Source of the DNA: a virus
DNA length: 21,096 nt
Virus record (IMG/VR): IMGVR_UViG_3300025118_000191
Coordinates: 1-21,096 of that record
Reading direction: 5' to 3' (one strand)
Shown here: positions 1 through 7,323 of the stretch, in pieces
Numbering within the stretch: the stretch's first letter is position 1
Layout of the letters: every line of letters begins with the position of its first letter
Notes under the pieces: model-generated
What the model was told of the DNA's origin: nothing
Databases searched by the model: none
Seen by the model: the letters and a program-made list of their open reading frames with translations, nothing else
Program-made: the position numbers and the translations under genes

Positions 1-1
1 A

Positions 2-2242
2 GAAGTTTGGGCAGGATTGAAAGACACAGGGATGTGGGGTTCCCGAGATTACGACTTCGATCTCTATACCGGGAAGATTGTGCACAAAGGGCCACAGGAT
101 GAGCTTGATGAGTTGTGGGATCTCATGGACGCGGCGGATACAAAAAAGCACAAAACGTACCGCGCAACTTCCTTACCGACTGCACTGCACCGAAATCTCG
201 AGCGGGATGTTCTTCGGGAGTGGCTTAAGGCCAGAGGGATCACGGGGATTGTCTATCGCAATACCGCTGAGGGTACAGGATTGGCGGAGGGGGTCCACAG
301 TAAGCTCATGGCGGATCTCGGCAATCTCTCAAGGGAGGAAGTGATAGATCTGGTGGAGAAAATGCCCCCAACTCCCACGAGGAAAGAGCTTGTGCAAGCG
401 TTTGACCCGGGCGCTACTGGCGTAGGGGTCCCGCCGGGGGAGGGGTCCCTCAGAAAATATCGAGATCTGCCGGGGGCAGGTACCCCTGCCGATCCGCTGG
501 GGGCTTTCCAGCAGAAGTGGGAGGATTATCTATACGTTCTAAACCAGCAAGGGGGAGCTTTGAACCCCTCCCTCACAGAAAACGCACAGTATGTAACCTT
601 TTGGAAGGGGCTGCGTAAACTTCGTGGGGAATCAGACGATTACTCGGCCTTCCTTGATGACTTCACCTCAGGGCAAGACTCCTATATGGTCCTCGACCCG
701 GGCGATATTAAGGGTGTGTTCAATCAGGGGACGTGGGACCCCGGTATGAAAGACATGCTCAAGCAGACCCTGAATGGTAAGAGGGGGAATCCAAGGGGTG
801 TCCTCAAGGGTGCTATTGATTTGGCGGATGAGGCCAATGCCATCATCCACCTGACGAGACACGCAGACGTATCTACGATGATCCATGAGCTTGGTCACTA
901 CTGGCGTAGGGGATTGAACACCAAGGACTCTAAGGTCATTGAGGATTGGATCGGGTCTGCCTTTAAGAACTGGGATGTTCCCAATGAGGAGATGTTCGCC
1001 CGTGGGTTCGAGAAGTATATGAGGGAGGGCGTTGCTCCTACGGAAGAACTTGGAGATCTGTTCGATCAGGCCAAGGTCTACATGGAGTTTGTCTATGCCA
1101 AGCTACGTGGCTCCCCACTGACCGACGAGGCAATGCCTCAGGAAGTAAAGGATGTGTTCGGTAGGATATTGGGGGATGGTGCGCTTGAACTGGATGAGCC
1201 TACTATCAAGGCCCTCAATACACGTCCAAAGATTCGCAATGTCACAGACGCAACGCAAGTCGTGGGCGATTGGCTTGACCGAAATGTGGGGGTCAACTCT
1301 GCACACATCAAGTGGTCCCGAGGGTTTGGTCAGTCTGTCGAGAACAACTCTCGTATCACCCACTTCATGGGGACGCTACAGAAGGTTATGGGAGAGGGGC
1401 TGGATCTGGATCGCGGTGCCATCATGGCGAAGGATTCGGTAGACAAGTATCTGTTTGATTACAACCTTGGCCTGACAGACTTCGAGCGTAGCGTGGTGCG
1501 CCCCCTCGTCCCCTTCTATAGCTGGATGAGGTTCAACATCCCATTGCAGATCCAAACGATATTTGAGAATCCTGCTCGATACTCTAGGGTCCCCAAGCTC
1601 ATCAACAACATGGAAGCAATGACGAGGGATTGGCAGGGGATCGAAACACCGGATTACTTCAGGGAGCTTCAAGCGTTTAGACTCCCGGCCATTATGAACT
1701 CCAAGCCGGTCTACCTCAATCCCAACCTACCGTTTCAGGACCTCAACAGGACTTTGCTCACGGGGTTCCCTGATGTGCTGGCCAACCTTACACCCTTTAT
1801 TAGGGTGGCAGGAGAGTTAGTGCCAGAGAGAGGGTACTCTACGTTCCTTGAGAGTCCCATCGAAAAATACACAGGGCAACGGGCGAAGGATCTCCACCTG
1901 CCCTTCCTGCCCTCGACTACCCTCGGGGTGAGTAAAAAGTGGGAGAATGCTATCAACTCTCTCTTCCCGCCCCTTGGTAAACTTACACGTTTCAACAAGG
2001 CACAGCGTAGGGATGAAGCCTCGATGTTCCTTGCGTCAGAGATTTTCGGTATAAAGATGATGAATGTGGATACCCAACGTACCCTCCGCGGGGAAACCTA
2101 CGCCAAGCGGAAGGCTCTAACTGACCTGAAGAAGCGGCTGGAGGATGAGCATAATATCCATATCGACACGCGCCAACGTACTCGAAGGGGTAGGCGAAGG
2201 CAGAGAAAGAAGAAGGAACCACAGTCCGGGTATACCTTTTGA
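2..2242 (+). CDS. Large polyvalent (internal virion-type) protein with zinc-protease motif, 5' partial
   Basis: The frame is open from base 2, so the gene starts upstream; a TTG at 17 is only the first in-window start codon. Residue numbers count from that TTG. Residues about 65-85 (GITGIVYRN) and 222-233 (SYMVLDPGDIKG) look like the two halves of a fold common in phage polyvalent proteins, usually written as GxxGxxYRN ... SYxxFDPxxIK. They are separated here by about 140 residues of insert. Residues 290-294 are HELGH, a gluzincin HExxH zinc site. NEEMFARGFEKYM (about 324-336) could supply the third ligand. The 470-520 region (LTDFERSV...PFYSWMRFNIPLQ) resembles C-terminal modules of such proteins. 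The C-terminus is very basic. Proteins of this kind are thought to be packaged and injected with the DNA; that role is inferred. It is followed by one palindromic element and the phosphoesterase gene. Confidence 0.8.
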   Translation, partial: EVWAGLKDTGMWGSRDYDFDLYTGKIVHKGPQDELDELWDLMDAADTKKHKTYRATSLPTALHRNLERDVLREWLKARGITGIVYRNTAEGTGLAEGVHSKLMADLGNLSREEVIDLVEKMPPTPTRKELVQAFDPGATGVGVPPGEGSLRKYRDLPGAGTPADPLGAFQQKWEDYLYVLNQQGGALNPSLTENAQYVTFWKGLRKLRGESDDYSAFLDDFTSGQDSYMVLDPGDIKGVFNQGTWDPGMKDMLKQTLNGKRGNPRGVLKGAIDLADEANAIIHLTRHADVSTMIHELGHYWRRGLNTKDSKVIEDWIGSAFKNWDVPNEEMFARGFEKYMREGVAPTEELGDLFDQAKVYMEFVYAKLRGSPLTDEAMPQEVKDVFGRILGDGALELDEPTIKALNTRPKIRNVTDATQVVGDWLDRNVGVNSAHIKWSRGFGQSVENNSRITHFMGTLQKVMGEGLDLDRGAIMAKDSVDKYLFDYNLGLTDFERSVVRPLVPFYSWMRFNIPLQIQTIFENPARYSRVPKLINNMEAMTRDWQGIETPDYFRELQAFRLPAIMNSKPVYLNPNLPFQDLNRTLLTGFPDVLANLTPFIRVAGELVPERGYSTFLESPIEKYTGQRAKDLHLPFLPSTTLGVSKKWENAINSLFPPLGKLTRFNKAQRRDEASMFLASEIFGIKMMNVDTQRTLRGETYAKRKALTDLKKRLEDEHNIHIDTRQRTRRGRRRQRKKKEPQSGYTF

Positions 2243-2250
2243 CTTACAAA

Positions 2251-2267
2251 ATGTAAGTCGCTTACAA
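2251..2267. promoter_or_regulatory. Palindromic start-associated element, copy 1
   Basis: ATGTAAGTCGCTTACAA. It lies 13 bases before the ATG at 2281 and directly before its SD (AGGAGG, 2271-2276). A second overlapping dyad, CTTACAAAATGTAAG, sits at 2243-2257, so this copy is a double site. Confidence 0.85.
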
Positions 2268-2280
2268 CTAAGGAGGGTGT

Positions 2281-3360
2281 ATGAGTCTGTCTGATTCACT
2301 TGGGCCGGATATCATCAAGCTTGCGGAGGAGAAAGGGATTGGCTCTGTGTCAATCCATAAGATCCTCAAGCAGAGCGGCAGGGATGTATCAAGAACCACA
2401 GTAACGAGGATACTAAGGGACCATAGGAATAAGTTAGGTAAGCCCCGACCTAAGGGGAGTAATATTCCTGACTTTGACATAGGCAGTCTTCCTTCGAGCG
2501 GAGCTACCCTTGATGAGATTCTTCTCAATAGGAAGAAAGAGTCCAAACGAGTTGCTCATGCCAAGGAGAGCCGAAGACTCATTCCTATAGAGGTTAAGGC
2601 AGATGGACCAATAGGAATTCTCCATATGGGTGACCCCCATGTTGATGATCCCGGTGCTGATATCTTTGCCATCGAAAGAGATATCGACCTTTGCAACAGT
2701 GTGGACGGACTCTTCGCCGCGAATGTCGGTGACTTGCAGAACAACTGGATTGGAAGACTCGCCCCCCTTTGGAAGAAGCAGGGCGCGACAGCCGAAGAGG
2801 CGTGGCTTCTTGTTGAGTGGGTTGTCAAGAGTAATAAGTGGTTGTATCTGATCGGAGGTAATCACGACGAGTGGACGAATGCCCCGTCTAAGTCCAAGGG
2901 TGACCCAATTAAATGGATGATGGATCAGGGCAAGGGGGGGCTTTACGAACCTCATGGGGCAAGGATGGTCCTTAACTTTCCCAACGAGCGCAAGATACGC
3001 ATCAACGCTCGACATGATTTCCGCGGCCACTCCATGTGGAACCCTGCTCATGGCGTTGCCAAGGCGGCTCAGATGGGGTGGCGTGACCACATCCTCACGT
3101 GCGGACACCTGCATATCTCTGGTTATCAGATGCTCAAAGATCCCGCATCCGGTTTGATTTCCCATGCTGTGAGGGTTGCCTCGTATAAGAAGTACGATGA
3201 ATACGCGCACACCCTTGGCTTACCAGATCAGAATGTGTCGCCCTCGGTCGTAACAATCATAGACCCTCAGTTTTCTGATGATGACCCCCGGCTGATCACA
3301 GTTTTCCACTCATCGGAAGAGGGTGCGGAGTTCCTTAAGTGGAAGACGAGTAAAAAGTGA
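2281..3360 (+). CDS. Calcineurin-like metallophosphoesterase with N-terminal helix-turn-helix
   Basis: 359 residues. The C-terminal two thirds carry the full metallophosphoesterase signature: MGDPH (D118, H120), VGDLQNNW (GD at 150-151), GGNHDEW (192-198), an ARHDFRGHS segment (243-251) and CGHLH (274-278). These residues bind two metal ions in this family, which hydrolyses phosphodiesters or phosphomonoesters; the substrate here is unknown, and a nucleic-acid role is only an inference. Residues about 10-50 (IIKLAEEKGIGSVSIHKILK, then SRTTVTRIL) look like a resolvase or insertion-sequence type HTH, giving a possible DNA-targeting arm. The start is fixed by AGGAGG at 2271-2276. The next gene starts inside its stop codon (GTGA). 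Similar phosphoesterases are common at the end of phage late operons. Confidence 0.9.
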   Translation: MSLSDSLGPDIIKLAEEKGIGSVSIHKILKQSGRDVSRTTVTRILRDHRNKLGKPRPKGSNIPDFDIGSLPSSGATLDEILLNRKKESKRVAHAKESRRLIPIEVKADGPIGILHMGDPHVDDPGADIFAIERDIDLCNSVDGLFAANVGDLQNNWIGRLAPLWKKQGATAEEAWLLVEWVVKSNKWLYLIGGNHDEWTNAPSKSKGDPIKWMMDQGKGGLYEPHGARMVLNFPNERKIRINARHDFRGHSMWNPAHGVAKAAQMGWRDHILTCGHLHISGYQMLKDPASGLISHAVRVASYKKYDEYAHTLGLPDQNVSPSVVTIIDPQFSDDDPRLITVFHSSEEGAEFLKWKTSKK

Positions 3361-3605
3361 ACACAACGCAGACCTTTCGTGTCTTTGCCCAGATCGACAA
3401 ACAGCAGATCATAGAAGATCTTTCCGAGTCAGGCCCGGGTCCAATCCTAGGATTCGTCCTCGACCTTGTTATGTACCACGGCGACGAGGATGTGGCAGAA
3501 GCGATAAGGCAGAACCTTAAACAGCTGGAATGGTATGCGGAAGGAGAAAGTGAAGAAGAAGAAGTAGAAGAGGACGATGACGAAGAAACTGGAAAGATAG
3601 AATAG
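3357..3605 (+). CDS. Small acidic protein of unknown function
   Basis: 82 residues beginning with GTG that overlaps the phosphoesterase stop as GTGA, which implies translational coupling. The N-terminal half has mixed composition (IDKQQIIEDLSESGPGPILG). The C-terminal quarter is an almost pure Glu/Asp run (about residues 60-78) ending in GKIE. Such acidic tails occur on DNA-mimic or protein-interaction modules, but nothing here identifies a function. I do not recognise a family. Confidence 0.65.
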   Translation: MNTTQTFRVFAQIDKQQIIEDLSESGPGPILGFVLDLVMYHGDEDVAEAIRQNLKQLEWYAEGESEEEEVEEDDDEETGKIE

Positions 3606-3610
3606 ATAGA

Positions 3611-3805
3611 ATGACTGAAGCACAGATCAGATTTGACGAGATCGAAGAGGCACTCCGGTTTAAGTTCTCCAACAAGAGAGCATATGAATACGTCACTGCA
3701 TGGAGGGCAGACCGTGATGAAGTGAGGAAGTTGCGTGGTCTGCTGAACAACTTCAATCAATGCGGAGATGTAAGCCGCTTACTTAATCAGAAAGCTCTAG
3801 ATTAA
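3611..3805 (+). CDS. Small helical protein of unknown function
   Basis: 64 residues starting 5 bases after the preceding stop. It is rich in charged, helix-forming residues (RFDEIEEALRFKF; RADRDEVRKLRGLL). It is the last plus-strand gene of this block. Its final 23 bases overlap the converging minus-strand gene. Palindromic element copy 2 lies inside its last codons, encoding the VSRLL segment. The SD is weak, so translation may depend on coupling to the upstream gene. Confidence 0.6.
   Translation: MTEAQIRFDEIEEALRFKFSNKRAYEYVTAWRADRDEVRKLRGLLNNFNQCGDVSRLLNQKALD
3768..3784. promoter_or_regulatory. Palindromic start-associated element, copy 2
   Basis: ATGTAAGCCGCTTACTT, with one arm degenerate. 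This is the exceptional copy: it lies at a convergent gene junction, within the 3' ends of both genes, with no gene start after it. Confidence 0.75.
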
Positions 3806-3965
3806 ACTTCCCGCGTAAACGATCTTCAAGTTCTGTAATCCTACTGCCGTATCCATCCAAACGCTCCCTGTAGTAATCATCTAAACCACTTAAGGCTGAA
3901 GCGAAGTCCCCCTTCTCTGCTCGGGATATCGCCAGCCTTAGGTGGTTTTCTGGTATGCCCTTCAT
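3783..3965 (-). CDS. Small charged protein of unknown function
   Basis: 60 residues beginning MKGIPENH. The ATG at 3965 overlaps the upstream stop as ATGA, which is why I prefer it to the in-frame ATG at 3977. The middle (AISRAEKGDFASALSGLDDYY) resembles a short helical repeat. The end (ITELEDRLRGKFNLEL) is probably a coiled coil. It is the last gene of the leftward operon and converges with the 3611-3805 gene, overlapping it by 23 bases. No family recognised. Confidence 0.6.
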   Translation of the reverse strand: MKGIPENHLRLAISRAEKGDFASALSGLDDYYRERLDGYGSRITELEDRLRGKFNLELSD

Positions 3966-4171
3966 TCTTTGCCCCATTTCTTTAGGTCTTCAGGTAGACA
4001 TGATCCAGTCCACGCATCACTCTTATCTCTCTGGATCACTTGGATTGCCTCTCTTGCCCTGTCCAACTCCTCTTGCTTTTGACGGAGCTTCTCCTCAAGG
4101 GCACCATACCTGTTCTGTAGCTCCGTGTATTTACTCAGTTCAACCCAACTCATGCCCTTCATTCTGTGCAT
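3962..4171 (-). CDS. Small coiled-coil protein
   Basis: 69 residues. Residues about 15-45 (ELQNRYGALEEKLRQKQEEL and on) have the heptad pattern of a coiled coil. The start at 4171 follows a clear AGGAG SD and overlaps the end of the preceding gene by 13 bases. It ends in an ATGA overlap with the next gene. Coiled-coil proteins of this size in phages include lysis-associated and scaffolding proteins, but no transmembrane segment is present and I assign no function. Confidence 0.6.
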   Translation of the reverse strand: MHRMKGMSWVELSKYTELQNRYGALEEKLRQKQEELDRAREAIQVIQRDKSDAWTGSCLPEDLKKWGKE

Positions 4172-4356
4172 GGATCTCCTAAAAGCTCATACTCTGCTGT
4201 GTCGGATATTGCAAATGGCGGCTGGAGTGATTTAAGTGGGCTTGAAATGTGATCCCTGATGTGGTCTTTATCGAGGTCGAGTCGTTCACCACATAGGCGA
4301 TCCTTCCCTCCGACGCTTCTGACACACCAATTCTCAATCGGTATTTTGTAAGTCAC
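4159..4356 (-). CDS. Hypothetical protein whose start lies inside a palindromic element
   Basis: 65 residues (MTYKIPIENW...). The proposed GTG start at 4356 is the central GTG of the minus-strand reading of palindromic element copy 3, and a GGAG lies about 9 bases upstream. If the element binds a protein, initiation and binding would compete here. The gene overlaps the end of the NinG-like gene by 23 bases. It contains two cysteines but no recognisable motif. The start is uncertain. Confidence 0.55.
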   Translation of the reverse strand: MTYKIPIENWCVRSVGGKDRLCGERLDLDKDHIRDHISSPLKSLQPPFAISDTAEYELLGDPCTE

Positions 4357-4741
4357 TTACAATGTCTCCACGGTTACTGGTTTCGTAGTCTTTCCGCTTG
4401 GCGTTCATCTCATCAAGGTGTTCCTTCTTGTCCTTGCCGGTCATCTTGTAAAGCCCTCTCGCTCTTACCTTTAGGGCTTCATACTTATCATCCCCCAACC
4501 TATCTCTTACCCAATCAGCATGGTCGAGGGGGTGTTGATCCATCTCTGCGTGACACTTCCTGCACTTAGCAGAGGCGTTGTCCTCATCCCACCTGACAAC
4601 AAACTTCCTCCTCCCTATGTGGTGTGAGCATTCGACATAACCCTCTGCGCCACACACCTGACAGATATGGTTGTCCCTCGCCTTTATCATCTGGCTGAAC
4701 GCCTTATCGAGGGTCGCTTTCTTTGGTTGTTTAACAGGCAC
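4334..4741 (-). CDS. NinG/Rap-like HNH-type zinc nuclease
   Basis: 135 residues with CQVC (C27, C30), C38 in VECSHH (H40, H41), then CRKCH (C60, C63, H64). This C-x2-C ... C-x-H-H ... C-x2-C-H layout, with the phrase RWDEDN between, matches the NinG/Rap recombination nuclease family of lambdoid phages, a beta-beta-alpha-metal type that acts on branched recombination intermediates. The activity is inferred. The GTG start at 4741 overlaps the upstream stop by 11 bases. The C-terminal tail (GDIVSDLQNTD) is encoded by palindromic element copy 3. Confidence 0.75.
   Translation of the reverse strand: MPVKQPKKATLDKAFSQMIKARDNHICQVCGAEGYVECSHHIGRRKFVVRWDEDNASAKCRKCHAEMDQHPLDHADWVRDRLGDDKYEALKVRARGLYKMTGKDKKEHLDEMNAKRKDYETSNRGDIVSDLQNTD
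4346..4362. promoter_or_regulatory. Palindromic start-associated element, copy 3
   Basis: TTGTAAGTCACTTACAA. It lies within the 3' end of the NinG-like gene and contains the likely GTG start (4356) of the next gene. Confidence 0.85.
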
Positions 4742-5291
4742 AGCGGAAAAAGTTACTCCTATCCTTGGCAGTCTTCCCGGTTACCTTCTGCCACGCATCC
4801 CAAAACTCATCGTCAGCATACGCATCCATGAAATTCTCTCCTCCATTCCACGTTGTGCCGTGGTATTGGAAGTCTGTGGCGTTGCTGATGACCACCTCCA
4901 CTTCTTCCCCGATGCCACGGGCTGTCTCCTCAAGGAATTTCCGAGCCGGTTGGTTGCCAGCAATGGTGTCCATCACGTTCTCGTATAGCTCGTTGCTCTC
5001 ATCGAAGTCGGGATGCTTCCACACGTGCTTCAACCCCGTGGTAGTTCTTGGGTAGAGGAAGGCCCAGAAGAATTCCCCATTCTTAACGCTGTCCTTTAGG
5101 AAGGGGTCAACGACAGCGTTCCGATCACCGTAAAGAATTGGAGCCAACCCGTCGTTGTCTACGCGGATATTCTGCCCCGGCGAAAGGGTCATTTGCAAGG
5201 TGTTCTTAACGGAGATAACTGCGATATGCACGGCGTCTCTTCCCTCGTCACCATCAATGATTTGACCGAGGGTTTCCAGTGCGTCCTTCAT
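4731..5291 (-). CDS. Conserved phage hypothetical protein with C-terminal CxC
   Basis: 186 residues. Phrases such as DAVHIAVISV, LSPGQNIRV, VVDPFL, FWAFLYPRTTTGLKHVW and the terminal FFRCAC resemble, from memory, a widespread phage family of unknown function in which the VDPFL, FLYPR and final CxC are conserved. The terminal CxC and the DEFW segment suggest a metal or thiol site, but no reaction can be assigned. The start at 5291 is fixed by GAGG just downstream of palindromic element copy 4. The stop TAA overlaps the following NinG-like gene. Confidence 0.75.
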   Translation of the reverse strand: MKDALETLGQIIDGDEGRDAVHIAVISVKNTLQMTLSPGQNIRVDNDGLAPILYGDRNAVVDPFLKDSVKNGEFFWAFLYPRTTTGLKHVWKHPDFDESNELYENVMDTIAGNQPARKFLEETARGIGEEVEVVISNATDFQYHGTTWNGGENFMDAYADDEFWDAWQKVTGKTAKDRSNFFRCAC

Positions 5292-5434
5292 GTTGTCCTC
5301 ACTTGTAAGTTGCTTACAAAGGGGGTTAGAGAAGTACCGGATCTGCCTCCCCCCGAAGGCAGTGAGAGATTATCCGATGCGGTGCCGCTCTCCCCAGATT
5401 GGCACCTCCTCCTCCGCTTGGACGATCCAAGCAT
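5288..5434 (-). CDS. Possible 48-residue small protein
   Basis: Starts ATG at 5434 (MLGSSKRRRR...) and ends in an ATGA overlap with the start of the 5291 gene. Its last codons (FVSNLQVRTT) contain palindromic element copy 4. The overlap and the recurring VSxLQ-type tail support a real gene. The very Arg/Ser/Gly-rich composition and the poorly spaced GGGGG before the ATG argue against it. It fills the otherwise empty stretch between dnaB and the 5291 gene. Confidence 0.35.
   Translation of the reverse strand: MLGSSKRRRRCQSGESGTASDNLSLPSGGGRSGTSLTPFVSNLQVRTT
5303..5319. promoter_or_regulatory. Palindromic start-associated element, copy 4
   Basis: TTGTAAGTTGCTTACAA, 11 bases before the ATG at 5291 and directly before its GAGG SD. 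Confidence 0.85.
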
Positions 5435-5447
5435 TCCCCCTTTGCTG

Positions 5448-5495
5448 TTAGACCCTTACGAGGGAGGGATTTCTCCTATTCGATTTAGGGTCTAA
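5448..5495. repeat. Perfect 9-bp inverted repeat spanning the dnaB stop codon
   Basis: TTAGACCCT (5448-5456) and AGGGTCTAA (5487-5495) are perfect complements with about 30 bases between. The right arm contains the dnaB stop codon. A smaller purine/pyrimidine complementarity lies in the loop. No U-run follows, so it is not a textbook terminator. It could be an RNA stem controlling dnaB mRNA stability or transcript end. Confidence 0.5.
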
Positions 5496-6777
5496 ACATC
5501 GCTCGGTCAGTATCCCACTTGATAGGAAACTCACCCGTGGGTCCGAACCGTGTCTTGAGACAGAGAATCTCTGACTTCTCCTCGATCTTCTCATCCCCTT
5601 TCCACTTCTTCTGTATCTCTGGATAGAAACCGGGACGGTATATCATCATCACATTGTCCGCGTCCTGCTCTATCCCCCCTGATCCGCGTAAGTCCGCAAG
5701 CTGTGGTCGCTTATCGAACCTCGTCTCGACGGATCTGTTTAGCTGTGACATAACGATGACAGGTTCATCACAGTCCTTTGCCATAGCCTTCAACCCCTTG
5801 GATATGGAGTTGACCTGCTCGTTCTCAGAGCTACCCTCACCCTCCATCAACTGGAGGTAATCAAAGATCCACAACCCGATGTTCTCTTTCTTCATCAGGT
5901 TTTGCATCCTTGCCTTAGCGAGTGGTATCGTCATGCCAGAAGTATCGTCAATGAATAAAGGTAAATCTGACATATAGGGCAAGGCATCCTCATACATCTC
6001 CAACTCCCACGCCTCCAACTTCCCGGCCCTGAAGTCGGCTACTGATACACCGATCTCCATGCAGGTAAGGCGTTGCATCAACTGCTTACGGCTCATCTCC
6101 AGCGCAAAGAAACCGATGCCTGTCTTTTCTGCTATGGCTACGTTCCTTGCGATCTGCAAACACAGGGTGGTCTTGCCGATGGAGGGACGTGCGGCAATGA
6201 CAGTAAGCTCTGATCCGCACAGCCCGTTGATCTTGGAGTTGATATCATTGAAGCCAGTGTCCAGCCCTGCGTATCTCCTGCTACTTTCTCTTACCTCAAA
6301 GAGTTCTTTGTTCACCTCCTTCATTGTCTCTGATGAAGAGACAAACCCATCTGTTCTCATCGTGCTTGCGCGGATCTCCTTGATCTCCCCTTCAAGGGAG
6401 GCAAGTATATCCATCGCTGGCCTGTCAGCATCCACCCTCTTCATCAGCGTCTTGACCTGCTGTAACGCTGACGCCTCCTTCAACTTCGCCACGTAATCCG
6501 GTAACATGGCAGGGACAGTGGGCGAGTCGATGAGCGAGTATACGTATGGTGGGTCACCCGCTGGCATCTCTAAGTCGTTGTCCCTCAGGTAGTTAGTAAG
6601 AAGTGGTAGGTCTACCTGTCCCGCCTCACTCTCTGCTCGTATCGCTCCCATCGCAGAGTAGATTGTCCGGTGCCGCCCGTCAGTGAAGTCTCCCGGGTCC
6701 AGTTCGGCGAACACCTCATCGAACTTGTTATCCCATGACAGGATACAGCCGAGGAGTGACTTCTCTATTTCAATCAT
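5485..6777 (-). CDS. dnaB: Replicative DNA helicase, DnaB family
   Basis: 430 residues, typical length. The N-terminal domain opens with EKSLLGCILSW and has DFTDGRHRTIYSAM (about 30-43), as in DnaB. The RecA-like domain has Walker A ARPSIGKTT (K202), FFALEM (E227), Walker B LWIFDYLQL (D306), SQLNRSVE (344-351) and the DLRGSGGIEQDAD signature (362-374). RFGPTG near the C-terminus is the family's usual KxRxGPxG. It should form the hexameric 5'-3' fork helicase of phage replication. ATGA overlap with the preceding 91-residue gene suggests coupled synthesis; that neighbour is a reasonable place to look for a helicase loader. No primase or polymerase is in the window. Confidence 0.95.
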   Translation of the reverse strand: MIEIEKSLLGCILSWDNKFDEVFAELDPGDFTDGRHRTIYSAMGAIRAESEAGQVDLPLLTNYLRDNDLEMPAGDPPYVYSLIDSPTVPAMLPDYVAKLKEASALQQVKTLMKRVDADRPAMDILASLEGEIKEIRASTMRTDGFVSSSETMKEVNKELFEVRESSRRYAGLDTGFNDINSKINGLCGSELTVIAARPSIGKTTLCLQIARNVAIAEKTGIGFFALEMSRKQLMQRLTCMEIGVSVADFRAGKLEAWELEMYEDALPYMSDLPLFIDDTSGMTIPLAKARMQNLMKKENIGLWIFDYLQLMEGEGSSENEQVNSISKGLKAMAKDCDEPVIVMSQLNRSVETRFDKRPQLADLRGSGGIEQDADNVMMIYRPGFYPEIQKKWKGDEKIEEKSEILCLKTRFGPTGEFPIKWDTDRAMFRP

Positions 6778-7049
6778 AGAGCCTCAAGAATTTCTTGGAG
6801 GTGCCTCTTTTCTTGCATCCTGTTCTTGGCCACGGAGAACAGGTAAGCATACCAATCCTTCACCTCTGGTTTTGCCTGTAGCATATACGATCCGGCTGAA
6901 GCCGCACACTCCTTGTCGTGCCGGGATATGATTCTTTTTAGCTGTTGAATATTAGGATGCGTGTCCGGTTGGTAGTGCCGCGACACCTCACAAAGTAGAG
7001 CCAGTGCGTTCCTTGCCCCGAGGTTCTCAATCTCCGCGCTTAAGCTCAT
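6774..7049 (-). CDS. Small protein upstream of dnaB, unknown function
   Basis: 91 residues, mostly helical by composition (NALALLCEVSRHY; IQQLKRIISRHDKECA; KNRMQEKRHLQEILEAL). The ATG at 7049 has a modest GAGAG upstream and lies 16 bases after palindromic element copy 5. Its stop overlaps the dnaB ATG. The position directly before a helicase gene is consistent with a helicase-associated factor, but no ATPase motif is present and the sequence alone does not show this. Confidence 0.65.
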   Translation of the reverse strand: MSLSAEIENLGARNALALLCEVSRHYQPDTHPNIQQLKRIISRHDKECAASAGSYMLQAKPEVKDWYAYLFSVAKNRMQEKRHLQEILEAL

Positions 7050-7065
7050 CTACCATCTCTCATAT

Positions 7066-7082
7066 TTGTAAGCCGCTTTCAA
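7066..7082. promoter_or_regulatory. Palindromic start-associated element, copy 5
   Basis: TTGTAAGCCGCTTTCAA, with one change in the right arm. It lies 16 bases before the start at 7049. Confidence 0.8.
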
Positions 7083-7087
7083 ATCCA

Positions 7088-7282
7088 TCAACTGTTTGTT
7101 TCATTGGGGGGGTATTCATCAGGCCAATCGTTGTTGGGATTGAGTTTGTTTGCTCTTCTATATTTTCTCCTTTCTTCAAGTAATTTTGGGGTAACGGTGA
7201 TGTGGGTGTACAAGTATTTTCTGTCAGCCCCACTCGGTAGTACCTCCCGCTCAATGAAGTCCCGTACCTGAGTATACTTCAT
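7088..7282 (-). CDS. Small protein of unknown function
   Basis: 64 residues, MKYTQVRDFIERE... Residues 25-45 (YTHITVTPKLLEERRKYRRA) are basic and helical. No good SD precedes the ATG at 7282; the upstream bases are A/T-rich (AAAAAATAAAT), unlike other genes here. An overlapping frame on the same strand (7060-7254) is possible but has a less natural composition. The gene sits just downstream, in transcription order, of the structured region 7324-7510. Confidence 0.5.
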   Translation of the reverse strand: MKYTQVRDFIEREVLPSGADRKYLYTHITVTPKLLEERRKYRRANKLNPNNDWPDEYPPNETNS

Positions 7283-7323
7283 ATTTATTTTTTAACTACC
7301 CGGGTTATTATCCAACGGTGAAA

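Noticed and set aside
2434-3210. 258-codon open frame antisense to the phosphoesterase
   Set aside because: It mirrors a gene with complete catalytic motifs, lacks an SD and has no recognisable content; it is a shadow.
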